Under the pieces are notes generated by a model, which ran no database searches, was not told where the DNA came from, and saw nothing but the letters and a program-made list of their open reading frames with translations. 6,304 nucleotides of DNA from Gemmatimonadota bacterium (GTDB lineage: Bacteria; GCA-2686955): assembly GCA_026991065.1 (NCBI GenBank), contig JALXCG010000354.1:1-6304 (forward strand), written 5' to 3'. Position 1 is the stretch's first letter; each line of letters opens with the position of its first letter. Below, piece by piece: positions 1-6,114 of this stretch. A program made the position numbers and the translations under genes.

Positions 1-1
1 A

Positions 2-1837
2 TGGATGCTGATATTGCTCGTTCCCACCCTCGGGGGTCTGCTCTGGGCGGAGCGCCGCTATGCCCGCGAACGCGCCCGCGGGCGGCGGCGGATGGCTGGT
101 GAGCGGGTCGCCGAGCTGGCGCCCACATTGGTGGAGAAGCGATCCCGCTGGAAGCGCCGCACCACATCGCTGGCCGTGCTGCTGCTGGTGGTGGCGCTGG
201 CTCGCCCGCAGTTCGGCACCCACTTTACCGAGGTGAAGCAGGAGGGGATCGATATCGTCTTCGCCATCGACACCTCCCGCTCGATGCTGGCGGAGGATCT
301 GAGCCCCAACCGGCTGGAGCGTGCCCGGCTCGAGATCGAAGCGCTGCTGCCGCGACTGGGCGGCGACCGGGTGGCGATCGTGGCCTTCGCCGGGGCGGCT
401 TTCGTGGAGTGCCCGCTCACCCTCGACCACGGTGCGCTGCGCCTCTTTCTCGATGCGCTCTCGCCCGACCTGATTCCCCGCCCGGGAACCGATCTGGAGG
501 CGGCGATCCGCAAGGCGATCGCGGCCTTCCCGGATGAAAAGAACGCCTCGCGGGTGGTGATTCTGCTGAGCGATGGTGAAGGGTTCGAGGGGGATGCGGA
601 GAAGGCGGGAGAAGCGGCCGCCGAAAAGGGAATCGTGATTCATGCTGTGGGGCTGGGAAGCCCGGAGGGGGAACCGATTCCGGAGTTTGACGAGGCGGGA
701 AATCGCCTGGGCTACAAGAAGGATGCGCAGGGTCAGGTGGTGATGTCGCGATTGGATGAGTCCACCCTGTCGCGCCTGGCGCTGGCCACCGGCGGGCGCT
801 ACTATCGTGTTTCCGGCAACGGTTTTGCCTTGGATGAGGTGATGAACGAGATCGCCACCATGGCGCGCCAGGAGACCGAAAGCCGCTTCGTGGTGGCCTA
901 TGAGGAGCGGTTTCAGTGGCCGCTGGCGGCGGCGCTGCTGCTGCTGCTCCTGGACAGTGGGATTCTGCTGGGGCGGGCACCGCGCGGTTGGCGCCGGATC
1001 GTGGTGGCCATGGTGGCGCTTGGTACGCTGCTCCTCGGGCTGCCCCGGCGGAGCTGGGCCGGGGACTTCTACGACAAGGCGGAGGAGGGGAACAAGGCCT
1101 ATGCGAAGCAGGAGTTCGACAAAGCGCTCGAGGCCTACAAGCAGGCGGCGGTTGACGCCCCGGAGCGAGCGGACCTGCAGTACAATGTCGGCACGGCGTT
1201 GCTGAAGACGGGGGATACCGAGGAAGCCGCGCACGTGCTGGAGCGGGCCGCGATCAAGGCCAAGGAGGACCCGGAGATCCGGCGGGACTCGCACTACAAT
1301 CGCGGCGAGGCTTTCTTGGCGGCTCAGGACTACGCGTCGGCAATCGATGCATTCCAGGCTGCGATTGATGAGGATCCGCGGGACGCGGACGCGCTCTACA
1401 ACCTGGAACTCGCGTTGCGCAAGCAGCAGGAGCAGCAAAAGCAGAAGCAGCAGGAGCAACAGGACCAGCAGAATCAGCAGCAACAGGACCAGCAAGAGCA
1501 GCAAGATCAGCAGGACCAGCAGGACCAACAAGAGCAGCAGGACCAGCAGGACCAACAAGAGCAGCAGGATCAGCAGGACCAGCAGGACCAGCAGGACCAG
1601 CAGGACCAACAAGAGCAGCAGGATCAGCAGGACCAGCAGGACCAAGAGCAACAGGATCAGCAGGACCAGCAAGACCAGCAGCAGCAGGAGCAATCAGCTC
1701 AGCCGGACTCGACCCGAATGGATGAGCAACTCGCCAACCAGATTCTGGACGCAATCGCCGAGGATGAAGGCGAACTGCACAAGGCCCGGGCACGGATGAT
1801 GATCCCCAACAGTGACAAGCCGGAGAAGGACTGGTGA
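2..1837 (+). CDS. batB: BatB-BatC fusion: VWA domain, TPRs and Gln-rich tract (5' partial)
   Basis: Membrane-anchored VWA/TPR protein of the Bat (Bacteroides aerotolerance) family; its exact activity is not established. Residues are numbered from the Met at base 5. Residues 2-14 and 54-66 are hydrophobic and flank an Arg-rich loop. The VWA domain (about 82-290) has a complete MIDAS metal site: D89-T-S91-R-S93, T162 and D190. The stretch SMLAEDLSPNRLERAR and the following CPLTLD are BatB-like rather than BatA-like. Two more hydrophobic segments follow (305-323, 331-347), then three TPR-like repeats (about 355-465), a Gln/Asp/Glu tract (474-563) and a conserved BatC-like end finishing in KDW. 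The positive-inside rule puts both the VWA and the TPR/Gln-rich parts in the periplasm. The reading frame is open through base 2 (Trp), and PW-plus-hydrophobic is usual about ten residues into BatB, so the true start probably lies left of the window. The stop overlaps batD. The family call is firm; the start is not visible. Confidence 0.93.
   Translation, partial: WMLILLVPTLGGLLWAERRYARERARGRRRMAGERVAELAPTLVEKRSRWKRRTTSLAVLLLVVALARPQFGTHFTEVKQEGIDIVFAIDTSRSMLAEDLSPNRLERARLEIEALLPRLGGDRVAIVAFAGAAFVECPLTLDHGALRLFLDALSPDLIPRPGTDLEAAIRKAIAAFPDEKNASRVVILLSDGEGFEGDAEKAGEAAAEKGIVIHAVGLGSPEGEPIPEFDEAGNRLGYKKDAQGQVVMSRLDESTLSRLALATGGRYYRVSGNGFALDEVMNEIATMARQETESRFVVAYEERFQWPLAAALLLLLLDSGILLGRAPRGWRRIVVAMVALGTLLLGLPRRSWAGDFYDKAEEGNKAYAKQEFDKALEAYKQAAVDAPERADLQYNVGTALLKTGDTEEAAHVLERAAIKAKEDPEIRRDSHYNRGEAFLAAQDYASAIDAFQAAIDEDPRDADALYNLELALRKQQEQQKQKQQEQQDQQNQQQQDQQEQQDQQDQQDQQEQQDQQDQQEQQDQQDQQDQQDQQDQQEQQDQQDQQDQEQQDQQDQQDQQQQEQSAQPDSTRMDEQLANQILDAIAEDEGELHKARARMMIPNSDKPEKDW
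1424..1693 (+). repeat. Coding tandem repeat, Q-Q-D/E units
   Basis: Ninety codons encode 61 Gln, 18 Asp, 8 Glu, 2 Lys and 1 Asn, mostly as 9-base units reading CAG CAG GAC. The plus strand has only five T residues in 270 bases. Synonymous variants show a longer period: an 18-base block starting GACCAACAAGAG occurs at 1523, 1550 and 1604, which are 27 and 54 bases apart. This points to duplication of 27-base (nine-codon) blocks. Unit changes are multiples of three, so length changes would keep the frame. The product is a hydrophilic, acidic, probably extended linker between the TPRs and the conserved C-terminus. Gln-rich linkers at this place are known in BatC-like proteins; this one is unusually regular. 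Confidence 0.95.
1822..1830 (+). promoter_or_regulatory. Ribosome binding site for batD
   Basis: The purine run GGAGAAGGA lies inside the last codons of the upstream gene. It sits 6 bases before the ATG at 1837 and 3 bases before an in-frame GTG at 1834. The 6-base spacing to the ATG is the better fit for the AAGGA part, whereas the GGAG part would suit the GTG (8 bases). This favours the ATG slightly. Confidence 0.6.
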
Positions 1838-3840
1838 TGGGCGCCGCAACCCGCAGAAATCCACCTGTCGGCGGGCACGCGTCGCGACCGGCGGCCCGCT
1901 GGGCGGTCGCCTGGATCGCGATGCTCCTGCTGAGCTGGGCGCAGCCCGCCCGGGCCGGAGAACCGACGATCGCGGCCTCGGTGGACCCGAAAGTGATCGG
2001 CATCGAAGACGCAACAACGCTCACGATCACGATCAACGCCGGTGCTTCCGGCGTATTCTCGCGGCCCAGTCTGCCGGAACTGGATGATTTCGAAGTAACC
2101 GCGACCGGATCGAGCCGCAACATGACCTTTGTCAACGGTCACATGGAAAGCTCGATCGCTTACTCCTACACGCTGCGCCCAAGACAGAAAGGCAAGCTGT
2201 CCATTCCGCCGATTACGGTGGAGATGGGAGGCAAGAATTACTCGACTCCCCCCCTTGCGGTCGAAGTGCGCGACGGGAGCCTCGCACAGCGTCGAAGCAG
2301 CCGACGGCGCGGCAGTACTTTTGGCGATCCATTCAGCCCCCGGAGCCGCTGGGATCGGGGACGCCGGACTGGTCGCCGGGGGCGCGAGATCGACCCGCGC
2401 GACCACATTGAGATCGAGACCGCGGTGGATCGCGAGAGCGCGGTGGTGGGCCAGGAGATCGACCTGGTTTTTCGCCTCGCCACATCGCCCGAGATCCGGT
2501 TCGACCGCCAGCCGGTTTACACGCCACCGGAGGTGCAGGGAGGCTGGGTCGAGGAGCTGGGCGACGAGACTCGGCGCAACGAGGTGCGGGCCGGAGTCCC
2601 CTGGGAGATTGTAGAGATTCGCTACGCGCTCTTCCCGACTGCGCCGGGCAAGTTGGAGATCAGCCCGGCCAAGCTGGATGGCGTGGTCAGCGCCAGCCGG
2701 ATGGACATCTTCTCTTTGATGAGCGGGCAGGGACGGCGGCTGATCCTGGAGACCGATCCGATCACGGTCGATGTCTCGCCTCTGCCGGCGGATGGCCGCC
2801 CCGACAATTTTGCCGGCGCGGTTGGCGATTTCACCATGCGCGCCGGTTTCGACCGCGATCGCGGCACGGTCAACGACCCGCTCACGTTGACGATCACAAT
2901 CGAGGGGCGAGGCAATCTGCGCACGCTCCCCGATCCACCGATGCCCGATATCGAGGGATTGCGGTTCTTCGAGCCTCAGGCGACGGTTGAAAAAAGCGTG
3001 GTCGGGGGTCACTTCGGCGGCAAGCGCACGTTGACCCGGTTGGTGGTCCCGGAGAAGGCGGGAACAGTGCTTTTTCCCGCTCTTGACCTGGCTTATTTCA
3101 ATCCGGAGACGGGACGCTACCATCACGCACGCAGCAGCGCGATTCGCCTGGAGATTCTGCCCGGCGAAGGGGGTGATGCGGGCCCGGTGGTTTCGGGATT
3201 GTCCAAAGAGGAGGTCAAGCGGCTCAAGTCAGACATTGAGTACATCTATACCGAACCGCTCCGCCTTCTGCCTCGATCCACTCCTCCCTATCGCCGCTTC
3301 GGCTTCTGGGCGCTGGCACTGCTGCCTCTGCTGCTCCTCGCCGGCGCGCTTATCTGGCGCCAGCGGCGCGATCGTCTGGAGCAAGATGTTGGCTATGCCC
3401 GCTCCACTCGCGCGTTCAAGACACTGCGCCGGGGATTGGCGCAGCTGCGCCGCATGCCGGCCGAAGATCGCCAGGTCTGGAGTTTCGCCAACCGCCTGTT
3501 GCTCGATTACCTGGGCGATCGATTCAACCTGAACACCGCGGGTCTGACCACGCATGAAGCCACCGAAATGATCGGCCAGGCCGGCATTCCCGAAGCGACC
3601 GGGAAAGCGATTCGCGATTTCCTTAGTTCGTGCGACCTGGCACGCTACGCTCCCGGCGGCATGCAGGTGGGTCCGAGCCAATTGGCCGACCAGATTGAGG
3701 CGATCGCCGCTGGGATTGAAAGGCCCAATGGCGCGGCCACGCTGCTCTCGCGGGCGGCGGCAGTCACCGGCAGCAACGCAAGCGGTGCCGGGAAACCGCC
3801 CGCACGGCGCGGCGACCGAGAGGGAGGCAAGAAGCTGTGA
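1837..3840 (+). CDS. batD: BatD-like protein (oxygen tolerance family)
   Basis: Large anchored protein of the Bat cluster; known from operon context and family membership, with no proven reaction. Numbered from the ATG at 1837 (667 aa), residues 1-40 form a signal peptide with a basic start, a hydrophobic core near 23-33 and an ARA cleavage site before Gly41. About 41-445 is a periplasmic region of beta-rich repeats; ITVEM and GKLEISPAKL are typical BatD phrases. Residues 488-506 form one transmembrane helix followed by RQRRDR, which marks the cytoplasmic side. The C-terminal part (about 515-625) is helical and contains LLLDYLGDRFNL, LTTHEA and CDLARYAPG, as in BatD tails. Residues 150-190 are oddly Arg-rich (14 Arg), between two beta domains. 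An in-frame GTG at 1834 is an alternative start. The gene overlaps its upstream neighbour by 1 base and batE by 4, so coupled translation is likely. Confidence 0.92.
   Translation: MGAATRRNPPVGGHASRPAARWAVAWIAMLLLSWAQPARAGEPTIAASVDPKVIGIEDATTLTITINAGASGVFSRPSLPELDDFEVTATGSSRNMTFVNGHMESSIAYSYTLRPRQKGKLSIPPITVEMGGKNYSTPPLAVEVRDGSLAQRRSSRRRGSTFGDPFSPRSRWDRGRRTGRRGREIDPRDHIEIETAVDRESAVVGQEIDLVFRLATSPEIRFDRQPVYTPPEVQGGWVEELGDETRRNEVRAGVPWEIVEIRYALFPTAPGKLEISPAKLDGVVSASRMDIFSLMSGQGRRLILETDPITVDVSPLPADGRPDNFAGAVGDFTMRAGFDRDRGTVNDPLTLTITIEGRGNLRTLPDPPMPDIEGLRFFEPQATVEKSVVGGHFGGKRTLTRLVVPEKAGTVLFPALDLAYFNPETGRYHHARSSAIRLEILPGEGGDAGPVVSGLSKEEVKRLKSDIEYIYTEPLRLLPRSTPPYRRFGFWALALLPLLLLAGALIWRQRRDRLEQDVGYARSTRAFKTLRRGLAQLRRMPAEDRQVWSFANRLLLDYLGDRFNLNTAGLTTHEATEMIGQAGIPEATGKAIRDFLSSCDLARYAPGGMQVGPSQLADQIEAIAAGIERPNGAATLLSRAAAVTGSNASGAGKPPARRGDREGGKKL
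3822..3827 (+). promoter_or_regulatory. Ribosome binding site for batE
   Basis: GGGAGG within the end of batD lies 9 bases before the GTG at 3837. The alternative ATG at 3864 has only AAGG four bases ahead of it. This supports the GTG start, in the familiar GTGA overlap with the batD stop. Confidence 0.6.
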
Positions 3841-4685
3841 TCGCACTTTCAAGCAAAGGCCACATGAGGTTGCTGACCCTCCTTCTGCTCCTGACCCTCC
3901 AACTGCCCGCCACCGCCACGGCGACAGCAAGTGCCCCGGCGGGCACCTCGCCCTCCGTCGTGGCTCCGGCGGACACTGGCGACGAGCAGACTCCCGAGGC
4001 GATCCTCGCGGCCGGCAACCGCGCCTATCAGGAGGGTGACTACGAGGGGGCCGCGAACCACTACAAGGCCCTGCTGGAGCGCGGATTCGAGAACGGTTAC
4101 CTGCTCTACAACCTGGGCAACGCCTATTACAAGCTCGGCGACCTGGGTCACGCCATCCTCGCCTATGAACGCGCCCATCGGCTGCTCCCCCGCTACCAGG
4201 ATCTGGACGAAAACCTGGCCTATCTCAAAGTGCTGAAGCGCGACAAGGATCCGGACGCCGGAGCGCCACGCTATCTTCTTGTGGCACGAAAACTGGTGCA
4301 CGGAGTCACGCTGGCCGAAATCTCCTGGGCCGCGCTGGCAACCTGGCTGCTGCTCGCCGCGATCCTGTTGGCGCGCATTCTGCTCCGGCGCGACGCCCAG
4401 GCGCGGCCGGCTCTGCGGGTCGCAACCTGGGTGGTGGGGCTGCTGCTGGTCGGTGCCCTCTGCCACACCTTCTATCTGGCGCGGAACCTCTCCCGACCGG
4501 TCGCGATCGTGATCGCCGAGGAGGTTGCTGTACGTTCCGGACCGAGCGAAGAGGACATCACCGAGTTCAAGCTTCACGCCGGCACCAAGGTGCTGCTGGA
4601 GCGTGGAGCGGAGGGGTGGAGCAGAATCGCACTCTCGGAAGAGCTGCGCGGCTGGTGTCCCAGCGACGCGATCGAGAAAATCTGA
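3837..4685 (+). CDS. batE: BatE-like TPR and SH3 domain protein
   Basis: Membrane protein of the Bat cluster, 282 aa, close to the usual BatE layout. Residues 1-29 look like a signal peptide: a Leu-rich core at 11-21, then an Ala/Thr-rich end (ATATA). A low-complexity Ala/Pro/Ser stretch leads to two TPRs (about 55-88 and 89-122; AAGNRAYQEGDYEGAANHY and YNLGNAYYKLGDLGHAILAY). Two transmembrane helices follow (about 162-184 and 193-214), joined by a basic loop (RRDAQARPALR). The C-terminal 60 residues form a bacterial SH3-like domain (VAVRSGPS, GTKVLLERGAEGW, then RGWCPSDAIEKI). With a cleaved signal peptide, both the TPRs and the SH3 domain would face the periplasm, where they could contact the TPRs of the fusion protein or the cell wall; that is inference. 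The GTG start overlaps batD by 4 bases. It is the last gene of this operon in the window and converges with the bactofilin gene. Confidence 0.92.
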   Translation: MIALSSKGHMRLLTLLLLLTLQLPATATATASAPAGTSPSVVAPADTGDEQTPEAILAAGNRAYQEGDYEGAANHYKALLERGFENGYLLYNLGNAYYKLGDLGHAILAYERAHRLLPRYQDLDENLAYLKVLKRDKDPDAGAPRYLLVARKLVHGVTLAEISWAALATWLLLAAILLARILLRRDAQARPALRVATWVVGLLLVGALCHTFYLARNLSRPVAIVIAEEVAVRSGPSEEDITEFKLHAGTKVLLERGAEGWSRIALSEELRGWCPSDAIEKI

Positions 4686-4735
4686 GACGTCGCGCACGGG
4701 GGGATCAGCCCAACCGGCGATGGCTCCGGACACTA

Positions 4736-4763
4736 CCGGACAATTCCCTGGACAAGGGTCCGG
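4736..4763. terminator. Possible hairpin between convergent operons
   Basis: The 110-base gap between batE and the convergent bactofilin gene holds an imperfect stem: CCGGA pairs with TCCGG, and inside it CCCT pairs with AGGG around a 5-base loop, with a 5-base bulge (CAATT) on the left arm. No T run follows on either strand, so it is not a classical intrinsic terminator. It could be part of a bidirectional or Rho-assisted end. The rest of the gap is GC-rich and shows nothing else I can name. Confidence 0.25.
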
Positions 4764-4795
4764 TTCCGGCGCCGCGGCGGCCCGAAACGCCCGGC

Positions 4796-5215
4796 CTACA
4801 GCGCCTGCTGCTCAGTGGCGACGCTACTTGTGGGCGAATCCTCGGGTGCGACGGACTTGATCTCGCCGTTCAGTGTTGCGCCCGATTCAACCGCGATGTC
4901 CAGGACCTGAATGGTGCCGCTGATCACCGCGGTCGATCGCGCCATCAGCTTCTGCGCCACCACATCTCCCTGGACTTTGCCGTGGCAGACCAGCACCTCC
5001 ACCTGCACATCGCCGATCACGCTGCCGCTCTCGCTCAGCACCAGGTAGCCACCGTTCACGTTGCCCTCGACCCGGCCATCGAGCCGCGCCTTGCCGGCGA
5101 AATGGATGTTGCCCTCAACCCGCAGATTCGCATCGAGGATGCTGGTGATCGCATCCCGGTTGTCGCCGTTCATGGTGACGCCCTCCGGGTCGGACTTGCG
5201 GTTTCTTCTGAGCAT
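4796..5215 (-). CDS. Bactofilin (polymer-forming cytoskeletal protein)
   Basis: Bactofilins polymerise without nucleotide into membrane-associated filaments and position cell-wall enzymes. The 139-residue product has a short basic N-terminus (MLRRNRK), then a domain at about 22-120 made of short beta-helix turns with spaced glycines: VEGNIHFAGKARLDGRVEGN, then SGSVIGDV, GKVQGDV, AVISGTI and ATLNGEI. A short acidic/polar tail follows. Length and layout are typical of small bactofilins. Two starts are plausible. The ATG at 5215 gives the basic N-terminus common in the family but has weak ribosome-binding sequence (AGGA directly abutting it). The ATG at 5173 (Met15) has GGAGGG seven bases upstream and would give a 125-residue protein still holding the whole domain. 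The gene begins 8 bases after the M23 peptidase stop, so the two are probably cotranscribed and may work together on peptidoglycan, as bactofilin/M23 pairs do in Helicobacter and others. Confidence 0.93.
   Translation of the reverse strand: MLRRNRKSDPEGVTMNGDNRDAITSILDANLRVEGNIHFAGKARLDGRVEGNVNGGYLVLSESGSVIGDVQVEVLVCHGKVQGDVVAQKLMARSTAVISGTIQVLDIAVESGATLNGEIKSVAPEDSPTSSVATEQQAL
5181..5186 (-). promoter_or_regulatory. Shine-Dalgarno before internal bactofilin ATG
   Basis: On the minus strand GGAGGG lies 7 bases before the ATG at 5173, which is codon 15 of the longer bactofilin frame. It is a better ribosome binding site than the one before the ATG at 5215. It either marks the true start or allows a second, shorter product. 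Confidence 0.5.
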
Positions 5216-5223
5216 TCCTGAAC

Positions 5224-6111
5224 CTACGATCTGCTGTGGTTGAGAAACTCGCCGACCCAGATCTGCGCTACCGGATCGAAGGCCTCGCCATGGCGCCGAA
5301 TCTCGTAGTGGAGATGAGGGCCGGTGCTGCGCCCGCTGTTGCCCAACTGGCCGATCACATCGCCGCGACTCAGCGTGTCCCCCACCTGCACGGAGACTTT
5401 CGCCAGGTGACCGAAGAGAGTCTCTTCGCCATCGGGGTGGGCGATCCGCACGTAGTGGCCATAGCCGCGCCGGGCGTAGCCGACCTGGACAACCACGCCA
5501 TCCGCGGTGGCGTGCACCGGAGCGTGCATCTCACCCCGCAGATCCACCCCCTTGTGGTAAGCACGGCGACCGGTGAAGGGATCCTTGCGAACACCGAAAC
5601 GCGAGGTGATCACGGCATTGTCGAACGGTAGTCCCAAGGGCACCGCGGCGGTTTGTTCCAAGAGCGAATCGGCGCGCAGAAGCGTGGCCTGAATCCCTTC
5701 CAGCGGCAGGGGCTCATAGGGGCCGCCGGTGTTGTTGCTGCTGTCGCCCGTGCTCTCCGGGTCGATCACGCCGACCTGCGCCAGGACCGCTTCCATGTCC
5801 GCGCTGCGGGTATTCAGCGCGTTGAGTGCATCAGCCAGCCGGGTGGCATTCTCCTCGCGCAGATCCGCGATGGTCTGTTGAAATGTCCGATTCTCCTGAG
5901 CCAGAGACTCCACTTGCTGATCCAGCGCGGCGATTCGCGACTGCCGTTCCCGCAAGGCAGAAAGCGAATTGAGCCCGAACGCGCCAAAGCCAAGAGCCAG
6001 GACCAGAAGCGCCGTAACTCCGCCAAGGGTGAGCCGAAGCCGTTTCAGTGAGAGGGTAAACGCCCGGGTTCCGGCGCTTTCACTGGTGAGGATGATGTGC
6101 AGATCCCCCAT
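5224..6111 (-). CDS. M23 family (LytM-type) metallopeptidase, membrane anchored
   Basis: Predicted zinc peptidoglycan endopeptidase acting in the periplasm, 295 aa. After a short N-terminus (MGDLHIILTS...) rich in basic residues near 18-26, residues 27-47 form a single membrane anchor. Residues 51-105 are a coiled coil, followed by a Gly/Ser/Asn-rich linker (about 118-132). The peptidase domain spans about 158-281: ITSRFGVRKDPFTGRRAYHKGVDL carries zinc ligands H186 and D190, H235 lies in FGHL, and GPHLHYEI supplies H266 and H268. All metal and catalytic positions are present, so it should be active, unlike EnvC/NlpD-type degenerate LytM activators. The crosslink cleaved cannot be read from sequence. 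The ATG at 6111 is preceded by GGAGGAG at 9 bases, and the gene starts 3 bases after the upstream stop. It is followed 8 bases later by the bactofilin gene, which may localise it, probably through the short cytoplasmic N-terminus; that is inference. Confidence 0.94.
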   Translation of the reverse strand: MGDLHIILTSESAGTRAFTLSLKRLRLTLGGVTALLVLALGFGAFGLNSLSALRERQSRIAALDQQVESLAQENRTFQQTIADLREENATRLADALNALNTRSADMEAVLAQVGVIDPESTGDSSNNTGGPYEPLPLEGIQATLLRADSLLEQTAAVPLGLPFDNAVITSRFGVRKDPFTGRRAYHKGVDLRGEMHAPVHATADGVVVQVGYARRGYGHYVRIAHPDGEETLFGHLAKVSVQVGDTLSRGDVIGQLGNSGRSTGPHLHYEIRRHGEAFDPVAQIWVGEFLNHSRS

Positions 6112-6114
6112 TGC

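Noticed and set aside
5-7. ATG at base 5 as the true start of the VWA-TPR gene
   Set aside because: The frame is open to the window edge, a Trp codon precedes the ATG, and related proteins have several more residues before this hydrophobic segment. Treated as a 5' partial gene.
1424-1693. Collagen-like Gly-Pro-Ala repeat protein on the minus strand opposite the Gln-rich tract, and an Arg/Ser/Thr-rich frame on the plus strand
   Set aside because: Both are frame shadows of the CAG-CAG-GAC repeat. The Gln-rich frame is continuous with conserved BatB/BatC domains on both sides, while the others join unrelated low-complexity sequence.
1424-1693. CRISPR array or minisatellite-type non-coding repeat
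   Set aside because: Units are 9 or 27 bases with no unique spacers, and the whole tract stays in frame within a conserved gene.
1699-3126. Long minus-strand open frame opposite batD
   Set aside because: Long antisense frames are expected in GC-rich genes. It has no recognisable domain, and the plus frame has a signal peptide, membrane helix and BatD motifs.
3849-4733. Long minus-strand open frame opposite batE
   Set aside because: The plus frame carries clear TPR and SH3-like domains and a ribosome binding site; the antisense frame shows none and is low-complexity.
4616-5221. Plus-strand open frame opposite the bactofilin gene, overlapping the batE end
   Set aside because: No family resemblance; the minus frame gives a clean bactofilin and the gene spacing fits an operon.
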